DNA of 64,000 nt from Serpens sp035497915 (GCF_035497915.1 NZ_DATJCS010000045.1:1-64000), one strand, 5' to 3'. Counted from the first letter of the stretch, positions 52,349 through 61,995 are shown. Program-made: numbers and translations. The notes: generated from the letters alone by a model not told the origin.

Positions 52349-53806
52349 TTAGGCCGGACGGTAAACGCGCACATTGGCATGCCCCTCACTGAGCAGGTGG
52401 TGGGCATGCAGGCGGCTCATCACGCCGCGATCGCAATACAACAGGTACTGGCGATTGGCGTCGAGATTCTTGAACTGGCTGTTGATGGCATAGAACGGCA
52501 TGGCCCTGACTTCGACGCCCGGCAATTGCAGGGGTTCGTCCTCGGCGGCGTCCGGATGGCGGATGTCCAGCACGATCTGGCCGGGCAGCGCCTCGCGGAC
52601 TTCTTCCACCGGCACGTCCTGGCCGAGTTCGTCGATGACCTTGTCGATGGCCACGAAACGGGCGCGCTCGATGGCCCGCTCGAGGATCGCCATGTCGAAA
52701 TGACTTTCTTCGTACTCCACGCGGTCACGCTTGGCGCGCGTGGTGGGGTTCACCGAGATCACGCCGCAGTATTCGGGCATGTGCTTGGCGAACTCGGCGG
52801 TGCCGATGCGCGTGGCGGTGTCGATGATGTCCTGCTTGTGGGCGGCGATCAGCGGGCGCAGCACCAGGGTATCGGTCACCGCGTCGATCACCGAGAGGTT
52901 GGGCAGCGTCTGGCTGGAGACCTGGGAAATCGCCTCGCCGGTCACCAGCGCATCGATGTGCAGGTTCTCGGCCACCTGGCTGGCGGCGCGCAGCATCATG
53001 CGCTTGAGCACCACGCCCATCTGACTGTTGTCGACCTTGCCGAGGATCTCGCCGACCACTTCCTCGAACGGCACGCTGACGAACAGCACGCGGTGCGAAC
53101 GGCCGAATTTCTCCCACAGGTAGTGGGCGACTTCCATCACCCCCAGCTCGTGGGCGCGGCCGCCGAGGTTGAAGAAGCAGAAGTGGCTGAGCATGCCGCG
53201 GCGCATCATCTGGTAGGCGGCCACGGTGGAATCGAAGCCGCCGGACATCAGCACCACCACCTGCTCCACCGAGCCCAGCGGGTAACCGCCCAGGCCTTCA
53301 TGCTGCGCATGAATGATCAGCAGGCGGTCGTAGCGCACCTCGAAGCGCACCTCGACCTCGGGGTGCTTCAGGTCGATGCCGGACGCCCCGCATTCACGAC
53401 GCAGGCGGCTGCCGACGTGGCTGGCCAGCTCGACCGAGGTGAAGTCGTGGGTGTTGCCGGCGCGCTTGCAGCGCACCGCGAACTGCTTGCCCGGCAGCTG
53501 GTCGCCGTAGTGCTCGCGGCACTTCTCGAAGACGTCGTCGAAATCCACATAAGGGTATTCGTGGACTTCCAGGAAATGCGCGATGCCCGGCAGGTTGCGC
53601 AGGCGCTCGAACATCTCGTTGAGCACCCGGCGTTCCTGCACGGTGGTGATCACGTCCAGGTTGTCCCACTCGCCCTCGACGCGCAGCTCCGGGTCCAGGT
53701 CCTTGAGCACCGCGCGGATGTTCTTCGCCAGTTGCCGGATGAACTGCTTGCGCACCGGACGGCTCTTGATGGTGATTTCCGCGAAGGGCTTGACGATGAG
53801 TTTCAT
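52349..53806 (-). CDS. thiI: tRNA 4-thiouridine synthase/thiamine sulfurtransferase ThiI
   Basis: Makes s4U8 in tRNA and supplies sulfur for thiamine thiazole. The 485-residue protein starts MKLIVKPFAEITIKSRPVRK. A THUMP domain occupies about 60-165, and the ATP pyrophosphatase P-loop LMSGGFDSTVAAYQM follows. A C-terminal rhodanese domain has catalytic Cys 458 in LLYCDRGVMSRLHA. Start at 53804-53806 is chosen by family match. Divergent from glnA. Confidence 0.95.
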   Translation of the reverse strand: MKLIVKPFAEITIKSRPVRKQFIRQLAKNIRAVLKDLDPELRVEGEWDNLDVITTVQERRVLNEMFERLRNLPGIAHFLEVHEYPYVDFDDVFEKCREHYGDQLPGKQFAVRCKRAGNTHDFTSVELASHVGSRLRRECGASGIDLKHPEVEVRFEVRYDRLLIIHAQHEGLGGYPLGSVEQVVVLMSGGFDSTVAAYQMMRRGMLSHFCFFNLGGRAHELGVMEVAHYLWEKFGRSHRVLFVSVPFEEVVGEILGKVDNSQMGVVLKRMMLRAASQVAENLHIDALVTGEAISQVSSQTLPNLSVIDAVTDTLVLRPLIAAHKQDIIDTATRIGTAEFAKHMPEYCGVISVNPTTRAKRDRVEYEESHFDMAILERAIERARFVAIDKVIDELGQDVPVEEVREALPGQIVLDIRHPDAAEDEPLQLPGVEVRAMPFYAINSQFKNLDANRQYLLYCDRGVMSRLHAHHLLSEGHANVRVYRPA

Positions 53807-53928
53807 TGAGGAACGCTGGCGGGGGGGCCGAAAAGAAGGGCGCGGAGTATACCGGAAATCGCTCACCTATTGACCAGCAATTTGCACAGACCGCGCGCGC
53901 ACCAAATTGCTTCCGGACCGAGCGAAAC

Positions 53929-53943
53929 GCACCATTATGGTGC
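53929..53943 (+). promoter_or_regulatory. NtrC binding site upstream of glnA
   Basis: GCACCATTATGGTGC is a perfect palindromic match to the NtrC consensus GCACC-N5-GGTGC. It is centred about 85 bases upstream of the -24 element, standard enhancer geometry. Confidence 0.85.
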
Positions 53944-54019
53944 CTGCGTTATCCGCCGCCGCCGCCGTAACTTTCATCAAAGCCGCACCACGCACGACCC
54001 CCGGTGCATTCAGGTGCAC

Positions 54020-54035
54020 TGGCACACTAATTGCT
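54020..54035 (+). promoter_or_regulatory. Sigma-54 promoter of glnA
   Basis: TGGCAC-ACTAA-TTGCT: the invariant GG and GC are separated by the required 10 bases and match the -24/-12 consensus fully. It gives NtrC-activated transcription under nitrogen limitation. Confidence 0.9.
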
Positions 54036-54144
54036 CCCTTGTGAGGCAGGTTGCCCTGACGGATGATCCCGCCCCGGCATCACCTATCCCCTGGGGCGTC
54101 AGCCTGGTTGGCGAACCCCCAGATCGATTCCCCTGGAGGACACC

Positions 54145-55548
54145 ATGTCGAAGTCGCTTCAACTGATCAAAGAACATGATGTGAAGTGGATTGACCTTCG
54201 CTTCACCGATACCAAAGGCAAGCAGCAGCACCTGACCATGCCGGCCCGCGATGCGGACGACGACTTCTTCGAGCATGGCAAGATGTTCGACGGCTCCTCC
54301 GTTGCCGGCTGGAAGGGCATCGAAGCCTCGGACATGATCCTCCTGCCCGACGACAGCACCGCCGTGCTCGACCCGTTCACCGAAGAGCCGACCCTAATCC
54401 TGGTCTGCGACATCATCGAGCCGAGCACCATGCAGAGCTACGATCGCGACCCGCGCGCCATCGCCCGCCGCGCCGAGGAATACCTGAAGTCCACCGGCAT
54501 CGGCGACACCGTGTTCGTCGGTCCGGAGCCCGAGTTCTTCATCTTCGACGAAGTGAAGTTCAAGTCCGACATCTCCGGCTCGATGTTCAAGATCTTCTCC
54601 GAGCAGGCTTCCTGGAACACCGACGCCGACATCGAAGGCGGCAACAAGGGCCACCGTCCGGGCGTGAAGGGCGGCTACTTCCCGGTACCGCCGGTCGACC
54701 ACGACCACGAAATCCGTACCGCCATGTGCAACGCCCTGGAAGAAATGGGCCTGGTCGTCGAGGTGCACCACCACGAAGTGGCCACTGCCGGTCAGAACGA
54801 AATCGGCGTGAAGTTCAACACCCTGGTCGCCAAGGCTGACGAAGTGCAGACCCTGAAGTACTGCGTGCACAACGTCGCCGATGCCTACGGCAAGACCGTG
54901 ACCTTCATGCCCAAGCCCCTGTATGGCGACAACGGCTCCGGCATGCACGTGCACATGTCCATCTCCAAGGATGGCAAGAACACCTTCGCGGGCGAAGGCT
55001 ATGCCGGCCTGTCCGAGACCGCCCTGTACTTCATCGGCGGCATCATCAAGCACGGCAAGGCCCTGAACGGCTTCACCAACCCGTCGACCAACTCCTACAA
55101 GCGTCTGGTCCCGGGCTTCGAAGCCCCGGTCATGCTGGCCTACTCGGCCCGCAACCGTTCCGCTTCCATCCGTATCCCGTACGTCACCAGCCCGAAGGCC
55201 CGCCGCATCGAGGCGCGCTTCCCGGACCCGGCGGCCAACCCCTACCTGTGCTTCGCCGCCCTGCTGATGGCCGGCCTGGACGGCATCCAGAACAAGATCC
55301 ACCCCGGCGACGCCGCCGACAAGAACCTGTATGACCTGCCGCCGGAAGAATCCAAGCAGATCCCGCAGGTGTGCGGCAGCCTGAAGGAAGCCCTGGAAGA
55401 GCTGGACAAGGGCCGCGCCTTCCTGACCAAGGGCGGCGTGTTCTCCGACGACTTCATCGATGCCTACATCGAGCTGAAGTCCGAGGAAGAGATCAAGGTG
55501 CGCACCTTCGTGCACCCGCTGGAATACGACCTGTACTACAGCGTCTGA
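54145..55548 (+). CDS. glnA: Glutamine synthetase type I
   Basis: Assimilates ammonia into glutamine; a dodecamer. 467 residues with KMFDGSSVAGWKGI, the metal/glutamate site FVGPEPEFFIFDEV, MPKPLYGDNGSGMHVHMS, NPSTNSYKRLVPGFEAPV and RIPYVTSPKARRIEARFPD. The adenylylation site Tyr 396 is in NLYDLPPEE, marking the type I-beta form controlled by GlnE. GGAGG ribosome site. Controlled by sigma-54 and NtrC (sites upstream). Its regulators ntrB-ntrC lie about 1.6 kb downstream. Confidence 0.98.
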   Translation: MSKSLQLIKEHDVKWIDLRFTDTKGKQQHLTMPARDADDDFFEHGKMFDGSSVAGWKGIEASDMILLPDDSTAVLDPFTEEPTLILVCDIIEPSTMQSYDRDPRAIARRAEEYLKSTGIGDTVFVGPEPEFFIFDEVKFKSDISGSMFKIFSEQASWNTDADIEGGNKGHRPGVKGGYFPVPPVDHDHEIRTAMCNALEEMGLVVEVHHHEVATAGQNEIGVKFNTLVAKADEVQTLKYCVHNVADAYGKTVTFMPKPLYGDNGSGMHVHMSISKDGKNTFAGEGYAGLSETALYFIGGIIKHGKALNGFTNPSTNSYKRLVPGFEAPVMLAYSARNRSASIRIPYVTSPKARRIEARFPDPAANPYLCFAALLMAGLDGIQNKIHPGDAADKNLYDLPPEESKQIPQVCGSLKEALEELDKGRAFLTKGGVFSDDFIDAYIELKSEEEIKVRTFVHPLEYDLYYSV

Positions 55549-55567
55549 TCGCCTCCCCGGCAAAACG

Positions 55568-55594
55568 AACCCCCGCCTCGGCGGGGGTTTTTTG
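55568..55594 (+). terminator. Intrinsic terminator after glnA
   Basis: AACCCCCGCC and GGCGGGGGTT arms followed by TTTTTT, 20 bases after the glnA stop codon. Confidence 0.92.
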
Positions 55595-55608
55595 TGCCTG
55601 CTTTTTTT

Positions 55609-55630
55609 GTAGGAGCGGCTTCAGCCGCGA
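55609..55630. repeat. REP palindrome, TGTAGGAGCGGCTTCAGCC type
   Basis: Single unit reading TGTAGGAGCGGCTTCAGCCG, the common Pseudomonas REP form. Another copy with its inverted mate lies at 59649-59722. Confidence 0.8.
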
Positions 55631-55825
55631 TAAAGAGCGCACGAGGCGTAGGCGGACAACGCCGTTCTTGTCCACCATGCCCGTGCAGCCGACCGCGGCC
55701 CGAAAGGTGCTGACCGCCCGACGTTCGCAGCAGACTTGCTGATCCCCGGCACATTCCGCGCCTGGCGTGCTTGCCAGCCCCCCGGGCCGGTGCAAGGCTT
55801 GTCGCGAGTCCGTCGGAGATGCCCC

Positions 55826-56371
55826 ATGCGCCTGTTCACCGCCTGCCTGCTCGGCCTGCTGACCGCAACCGCCAGTGCCGAGATCTACCGTTACACCGAT
55901 GACCAGGGCCGCCCGGTGTTCACCGACCAGCCACCCGAGCGACGCCCCGCCGAACGCATCGAGCAGCCCCCCATCAACCGCATTGCCCCGCCCACGCCAT
56001 CCAACCCCGCCGATGCGCCGACGACGCCCATGCCCGTCAGCCGCTATGCCCGCCTGGAGATCATCAACCTGCCGGACGACGAGGCCCTGCGCGCCAACAA
56101 TGGCAGCTTCGACGTGCAGGTCGCCGTGGAGCCGCCGCTGGCCACCGGGCACAGCCTGCGCCTGCTGCTGGACGGCCAGCCGCACGGGCCGACCACCCAG
56201 GGCGCGTCCCTGCCGGTGCGCCAGGCCGACCGGGGCACCTACAGCCTGGTGGTGCAGGTGCTGGATGCCGCCGGCCAGCCGATCCAGCAGAGCGATGCGC
56301 AGACCGTCACGGTGCAGCGCATCAGCGTGAACAGCCCAGCGCGGCCCGGCCCGGCGCGGCCTGCACCCTGA
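55826..56371 (+). CDS. DUF4124-domain periplasmic protein (first copy)
   Basis: 181 residues; signal peptide MRLFTACLLGLLTATASA. It is followed at once by the DUF4124 motif EIYRYTDDQGRPVFTDQPPE, then a Pro-rich linker and a beta-sandwich-like region (LRLLLDGQPHGPTTQGASLP). GGAG precedes the ATG. Stop overlaps the next start by one base. PAO1 has hypothetical proteins of this kind between glnA and ntrB. Function unknown. Confidence 0.85.
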   Translation: MRLFTACLLGLLTATASAEIYRYTDDQGRPVFTDQPPERRPAERIEQPPINRIAPPTPSNPADAPTTPMPVSRYARLEIINLPDDEALRANNGSFDVQVAVEPPLATGHSLRLLLDGQPHGPTTQGASLPVRQADRGTYSLVVQVLDAAGQPIQQSDAQTVTVQRISVNSPARPGPARPAP

Positions 56372-56955
56372 TGCGCCAGTGCCTGGGCTGGCTGCTGCTG
56401 ACCTTGCCTGCAATCGCCCAAGCCGAGGTTTACAGCTATCGCGACGCCAGCGGCACGCCGATGTTCAGCGACCGCGCGCCCCACGAGGGTGCACAGCCGC
56501 TCATCCAGAACCCGATCAACCGCATGCCGGCAACTGTCACCCTCGCGATTCCGTCCGATCCCGCAGCGGCACGCACGGAGCAGCGCTCGCCTTATCAGCA
56601 GGTAGCGATCCTGTTCCCCGCTGCGGATGCCGGGCATCCCGACCCAACCGGTGATCTGCGCGTCGAGGCGAGCAGCGAACCGGCGCTGCTGCCCGGCCAC
56701 AGCTATCGGCTGCTGCTCGACGGACAGGCCTGGCCCGCCGGCCTGCAGCTGCACAACCTGGATCGTGGCAGTCATCGCCTGGCGGTGCAGATCGTCGACG
56801 CCACTGGCCGGGTGCTGGCCGGCAGCGCCGAGCAGGTAGTGCACATCCAGCGCCCCTCGCTGATTCACAAGCGCCGGCGGCAGCCCTGCGAGGCAACCGC
56901 CGAGCACCGCCAGCGCCCTGAGTGCCAGCCCCGCCAGCTTCCTGCGCACCAATAG
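56371..56955 (+). CDS. DUF4124-domain periplasmic protein (second copy)
   Basis: 194 residues with the same layout as the preceding gene: signal peptide (MRQCLGWLLLTLPAIAQA), DUF4124 motif EVYSYRDASGTPMFSDRAPH, conserved PINRMP, then YRLLLDGQAWPAGLQLHNLD matching the first copy's LRLLLDGQPHG. The two are probably a tandem duplication. The C-terminal tail is basic. Translationally coupled to the first copy. Function unknown. Confidence 0.85.
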   Translation: MRQCLGWLLLTLPAIAQAEVYSYRDASGTPMFSDRAPHEGAQPLIQNPINRMPATVTLAIPSDPAAARTEQRSPYQQVAILFPAADAGHPDPTGDLRVEASSEPALLPGHSYRLLLDGQAWPAGLQLHNLDRGSHRLAVQIVDATGRVLAGSAEQVVHIQRPSLIHKRRRQPCEATAEHRQRPECQPRQLPAHQ

Positions 56956-56965
56956 CGCGCGCCAC

Positions 56966-56980
56966 GCACCATTAAGGTGC
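56966..56980 (+). promoter_or_regulatory. NtrC binding site upstream of ntrB
   Basis: GCACCATTAAGGTGC, a perfect GCACC-N5-GGTGC palindrome, lies about 80 bases upstream of a sigma-54-like promoter. It suggests autoregulation of ntrBC. Confidence 0.8.
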
Positions 56981-57058
56981 ATCATGAAATGTGAGACGGT
57001 CCGCAAAAGGGCGCTGAATGCCACCCGAACACGCATTTATGCCCTTTTTCGGGCCTGC

Positions 57059-57074
57059 TGGTTTGCTTCTTGCA
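57059..57074 (+). promoter_or_regulatory. Candidate sigma-54 promoter of ntrB-ntrC
   Basis: TGGTTTG-CTTC-TTGCA: GG at 57060-57061 and GC at 57072-57073 with the correct 10-base spacing. The -24 half is weaker than consensus (TGGTTT instead of TGGCAC). It lies 36 bases before the ntrB ATG. Confidence 0.6.
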
Positions 57075-57109
57075 TTTTCCCGAGGCCTCGACCGAGAAAA
57101 CGATTCGCC

Positions 57110-58188
57110 ATGCCCAACGACGCCCCTCACCGGCTGCTGCTCGACAACCTGAACACTGCCACGCTGCTGTTGGACGAACGGCTGTGCCTGGAGTACATGA
57201 ACCCCGCCGCCGAAATGCTGCTGGCCGTCAGCGGCCAGCGCAGCCACGGGCAGTTCATCAGCGAGCTGTTCACCGAATCGCCGGAGGCATTGGCCGCCCT
57301 GCGCCAGGCGGTCGAGCAGGCGCACCCGTTCACCAAGCGCGAGGCCACGCTGATTGCCCTGAGCGGCCACCCACTGGTCGTCGACTACGCGGTGACGCCC
57401 ATCGTCGAGCACGGCCGCAACCGGTTGCTGGTTGAGGTGCACCCGCGTGATCGCCTGCTGCGCATCACCAAGGAGGAGGCCCAGCAATCGCAGCTGGAAA
57501 CCACCCGCCTGCTGGTGCGCGGCCTGGCGCACGAGATCAAGAACCCGCTGGGCGGCATTCGCGGCGCCGCGCAGTTGCTGGCCCGCGAGCTGCCCGACGA
57601 GGCGCTGCGCGATTACACCAACGTGATCATCGAGGAAGCCGACCGACTGCGGAACCTGGTGGATCGCATGCTCGGCTCCAACAAGCTGCCGCAGCTGACA
57701 CAGGGCAACATCCATGAGGTGCTGGAGCGCGTCGCCAGCCTGATCGAGGCGGAAAGCCAGGGCCGCGTGCCGCTGCTGCGCGATTACGACCCGAGCATTC
57801 CCGAGGTGCTGATCGATCAGGAGCAGATGATCCAGGCGGTGCTCAACATCGCCCGCAATGCCCTGCAGGCGCTCATGGAAAGTCGCACCCAGGAAGCGCC
57901 GCAAATCATCCTGCGCAGCCGCGCCCTGCGCCAGTTCACCATCGGTCATCAGCGCCATCGCCTGGCGGTGCGCATCGAGATCATCGACAACGGCCCGGGC
58001 ATTCCGTCCGAGCTGCAGGAAACCATCTTCTACCCCATGGTCAGCGGCCGTCCGGACGGCACCGGCCTGGGCCTGGCCATCGCCCAGAACATCATCAGCC
58101 AGCATCAGGGCCTGGTGGAATGCGAGAGCCAGCCCGGCCACACCGTGTTCTCCATCAGCCTGCCGCTGGAACAAGGAGCAGCCTTCAC

Positions 58189-58192
<4 letters not shown>
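57110..58192 (+). CDS. ntrB: Nitrogen regulation sensor histidine kinase NtrB
   Basis: Cytoplasmic sensor kinase that phosphorylates NtrC under PII (GlnB/GlnK) control. The 360-residue protein has an N-terminal PAS domain (about 5-110), the phosphoacceptor His 141 in GLAHEIKNPLGGIRGAAQLL, and the HATPase motifs NIARNALQAL, IDNGPGIPSEL and GRPDGTGLGLAIAQNI. Start MPNDAPHRLLLDNLNTATLL at 57110 is preferred over an upstream in-frame start that would overlap the promoter. Overlaps ntrC by four bases. Confidence 0.95.
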
Positions 58193-59625
<1,433 letters not shown>

Positions 59626-59648
59626 GCCTCGCTCGCCTCGCCTGCTCT

Positions 59649-59921
59649 TGTAGGAGCGGCTTCAGCCGCGAGCTCTTGGCTGCGGCCTGCGAAAAGCATC
59701 GCGGCTAAAGCCGCTCCTACGGATGCCCCGCCGGATCCCTGTAGGGCCGGGTTTATCCCGGCCGACGCGGGTAGGCACGACACCCAGGTGCGGGATACAA
59801 GCCTCGCTGGCCGGCGTAAAGCCGGCCCCACACGGGCTCGGTTACGATCCAACGGCCTGGGGAACTTGTAGGGCCGGGTTTATCCCGGCCGACGCGGGTA
59901 GGCACGCCACCCAGGTGCGGG
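59649..59921. repeat. REP cluster with a 55-bp near-identical direct repeat
   Basis: Five palindromes occur: 59649-59672 and its inverted mate 59698-59722 (TGTAGGAGCGGCTTCAGCC type), then 59740-59770, 59809-59832 (inverted) and 59867-59905 (GGCCGGGTTTATCCCGGCC type). Segments 59740-59794 and 59867-59921 agree at 54 of 55 positions, including unique sequence past the palindrome, showing recent duplication. Confidence 0.88.
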
Positions 59922-60127
59922 GTGCCAGGCCAGGTCTACAGCAGTGCGCCAATCCCCGAGCCCTGCACCCAAAGCGTGCGGAGCCATTTCTCCTGAGCCA
60001 TCAACCCCGCGCCATTCGCGCATCCCCGCGCCGATTCCAGCCTGTAACGAAACTGGCACAGTCTCTGCTTAATATCCTGCGTCAGTTTCTGGGGACCTCG
60101 GTACCAGGCAGGCCGGGACTCCCCCTT
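59922..60127. other. Remainder of the ntrC/PA5126-like gap
   Basis: About 200 bases between the REP cluster and the next minus-strand gene. I see no gene, hairpin-plus-T-run or further repeat here. Confidence 0.5.
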
Positions 60128-60577
60128 TTATTCCGCAACGGCGAGACGCAGCTCCAGGCGCCACTGGCCGCCTTTCGCCTCGCCCCGCCATTCGGCCCGC
60201 AAGGGCCGGGTGGCGACGAAGGACAGCAGCAGCGCGGAATCCGCCGCGCGCAGCCGCCAGCGAACCTCACCCTGATCCAGCGCCAGCCGTCCCGCCTGGG
60301 CGTTGCCCTGGGCATCGTCCAGGCGCACCAGCAGCGCGCCGTCCAGGGTTTCCAGGCGCGGCGCCAGCGGCTCGCGATCGAACCAGAGCACCAGCGCGCC
60401 CGGCGCCTCGCGCACTTCGAGCAGATAGACCGGTCCCGGATTCAGCCATTTGCCGAGCATCAGACCGACCAGCAGTCCGGTGGCCGCCAGGCCGAGCAGA
60501 AAGCGCGGCCAGACCCGCCGCCGCGGATCCACATCGGCGCTAGAATGCGCACCTTCCTCGCGTCCCGAGTCCTGCAT
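60128..60577 (-). CDS. Hypothetical inner-membrane protein
   Basis: 149 residues if started at ATG 60575-60577. One membrane helix near the N-terminus (FLLGLAATGLLVGLMLGKWL) is followed by a soluble beta-rich domain (VYLLEVREAPGALVLWFDRE, WRLELRLAVAE at the end), so probably type II with a periplasmic domain. This start overlaps the trmL ATG on the opposite strand; a GTG at 60530-60532 would give a 134-residue protein and free the promoter space. PAO1 has a hypothetical gene in this place. Function unknown. Confidence 0.7.
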   Translation of the reverse strand: MQDSGREEGAHSSADVDPRRRVWPRFLLGLAATGLLVGLMLGKWLNPGPVYLLEVREAPGALVLWFDREPLAPRLETLDGALLVRLDDAQGNAQAGRLALDQGEVRWRLRAADSALLLSFVATRPLRAEWRGEAKGGQWRLELRLAVAE

Positions 60578-61070
60578 GTTCCACGTCATCCTGTTCCAGC
60601 CGGAGATTCCACCCAACACCGGCAACATTATCAGGCTGTGCGCCAACAGCGGCAGCCACCTGCATCTGATCGAGCCCCTGGGTTTCGACACCGACGACAA
60701 GCGTCTGCGCCGCGCCGGCCTGGACTACCACGAGTTCGCCACGCTCCAGCGCCACCCTGATCTGCACAGCTGCCTGGACAGCCTGGGGCTGACGCTGGGC
60801 GTCCCTGCCAGCCCGGATGCGCCGCGCATCTACGCCTTCACCACCAAGGGCTCGCAGCCGTTCCACGAGGTGCAGTACCGACCCGGCGATGCCTTCCTGT
60901 TCGGCCCGGAGAGTCGAGGCTTGCCGGACGAGATTCGCAATGCCGTGCCAGCCGAGCAACGCGTGCGCCTGCCCATGCGCCCCGGCTGCCGCAGCCTGAA
61001 CCTTTCCAATACGGTGGCGGTGGCGGTCTACGAGGCCTGGCGCCAGCAGGGCTTCGCCGGCGGGGAATAA
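60576..61070 (+). CDS. trmL: tRNA (cytidine(34)-2'-O)-methyltransferase TrmL
   Basis: SPOUT-class methyltransferase modifying the wobble base of certain leucine tRNAs. The 164-residue protein has LFQPEIPPNTGNIIRLCANS, LIEPLGFDTDDKRLRRAGLD, FLFGPESRGLPDEI and the trefoil-knot C-terminus RSLNLSNTVAVAVYEAWRQQ. Start at 60576 fits the family. A TAGAAT -10 lies at 60541-60546 inside the upstream divergent ORF. Confidence 0.94.
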   Translation: MFHVILFQPEIPPNTGNIIRLCANSGSHLHLIEPLGFDTDDKRLRRAGLDYHEFATLQRHPDLHSCLDSLGLTLGVPASPDAPRIYAFTTKGSQPFHEVQYRPGDAFLFGPESRGLPDEIRNAVPAEQRVRLPMRPGCRSLNLSNTVAVAVYEAWRQQGFAGGE

Positions 61071-61104
61071 GGTGCGGGTTGAGAGGGCCGGCACCGGGCA
61101 AACC

Positions 61105-61199
61105 TGTAGGGCCGGGTTTATCCCGGCCGACGGAGGCGGGCACGACTCCGCAGCGCGGGATTCGGCCCCGCTGGCCGGCGTAAAGCCGGCCCCACAAGG
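61105..61199. repeat. Inverted pair of REP-like palindromes between trmL and secB
   Basis: TGTAGGGCCGGGTTTATCCC... (61105-61133) and GGCCGGCGTAAAGCCGGCCC (61173-61192) face each other, combining both loop variants of the window's main REP family, between convergent genes. Confidence 0.85.
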
Positions 61200-61218
61200 G
61201 TTCGCACGCCCGCAAACG

Positions 61219-61243
61219 AAAAAAGCGCCCGCAGGCGCTTTCT
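61219..61243 (-). terminator. Intrinsic terminator after secB
   Basis: Read on the minus strand: AAAGCGCC-TGCG-GGCGCTTTTTT, a good hairpin with U-run 16 bases after the secB stop. It also has T's on the plus side. Confidence 0.88.
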
Positions 61244-61258
61244 TCATGAGCAAACCGC

Positions 61259-61717
61259 TTACTGCTGCGTAACGTTCTGCGCTTCGGCGTTGACCCGTGC
61301 CATTTCCTGCGCATACAGCGCATCGAAGTTCACCGGCGCCAGCATCAGTGCCGGGAACGAGCCGCGGGTCACCAGGCTGTCCAGCGCCTCGCGGGCGTAG
61401 GGGAACAGGATGTTCGGGCAGAAGGCGCCCAGGGTGTGGCTCATGGACGGCGCGTCCAGGCCCTTGATCAGGAAGATCCCGCCCTGCTGCACTTCGGCGA
61501 TGAACGCCGTTTCCTCACCGGTCTTGACGGTCACCGAGAGGGTCAGCACCACTTCATGGAAGTCGTTGTCCAGGGTCTTGGTGCGGGTGTTGAGGTCCAG
61601 CTGGACGCTCGGATTCCAATCCTGACGGAAGATTTCCGGGCTTTTCGGGGCTTCGAAGGACAGGTCCTTGACGTAGATGCGCTGCAGGGAAAACTGCGGA
61701 GTTGCTTGTTCGGTCAT
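61259..61717 (-). CDS. secB: Protein-export chaperone SecB
   Basis: Tetrameric cytosolic chaperone delivering preproteins to SecA. The 152-residue protein starts MTEQATPQFSLQRIYVKDLS and has EVVLTLSVTVKTGEETAFIA, QQGGIFLIKGLD, the conserved CPNILFPYAREALDSLVTRG and FPALMLAPVNFDALY. Start at 61715-61717 is chosen by family; the open frame extends upstream over grxC. Follows grxC and the membrane rhodanese on the same strand. Confidence 0.97.
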   Translation of the reverse strand: MTEQATPQFSLQRIYVKDLSFEAPKSPEIFRQDWNPSVQLDLNTRTKTLDNDFHEVVLTLSVTVKTGEETAFIAEVQQGGIFLIKGLDAPSMSHTLGAFCPNILFPYAREALDSLVTRGSFPALMLAPVNFDALYAQEMARVNAEAQNVTQQ

Positions 61718-61733
61718 TGGCTGAGCCTTGTTG

Positions 61734-61994
61734 TCATTGAGGTTTGGCGAGCAGCGCGTCCAGACGCCCGGCGCGCTCCAGCGCATGAAGATCGTCGCAA
61801 CCACCCACGTGCTGCTCGCCGATCCAGATCTGCGGCACCGAGGTGCGCCCGGCCTTGGCAGCCATTTCCGCACGCAGGCTCGGGTTGCCGTCCACGGCGA
61901 TCTCCTTGTAGGCCACGCCCTTGCGCTCCAGCAGCAGCTTGGCGCGGATGCAGTAGGGGCACCAGGCGGTGGTATAGATCACCACATCGTTCAT
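61734..61994 (-). CDS. grxC: Glutaredoxin 3
   Basis: 86-residue glutathione-dependent disulfide reductase. Active site WCPYC (Cys 12, Cys 15), then GVAYKEIAVDGNPSLRAEM, the cis-proline TSVPQIWIG, and GGCDDLHALERAGRLDALL. It lies 16 bases upstream of secB and one base after the rhodanese stop, so the three are probably one transcript. Confidence 0.95.
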   Translation of the reverse strand: MNDVVIYTTAWCPYCIRAKLLLERKGVAYKEIAVDGNPSLRAEMAAKAGRTSVPQIWIGEQHVGGCDDLHALERAGRLDALLAKPQ

Positions 61995-61995
61995 G

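Larger units (their letters stand above)
53807..54144. other. thiI-glnA divergent control region
   Basis: 338 bases without a gene. It holds a perfect NtrC site (53929-53943), a partial second site (GGTGCATTCAGGTGC, 54003-54017) and a sigma-54 promoter (54020-54035), all oriented to glnA. A further GCACC half-site lies near 53899. Confidence 0.8.

Noticed and set aside
59649..59921. Possible CRISPR array
   Set aside because: Units are palindromic REPs in alternating orientation with irregular spacing; no constant repeat-spacer periodicity and no cas genes in the window.
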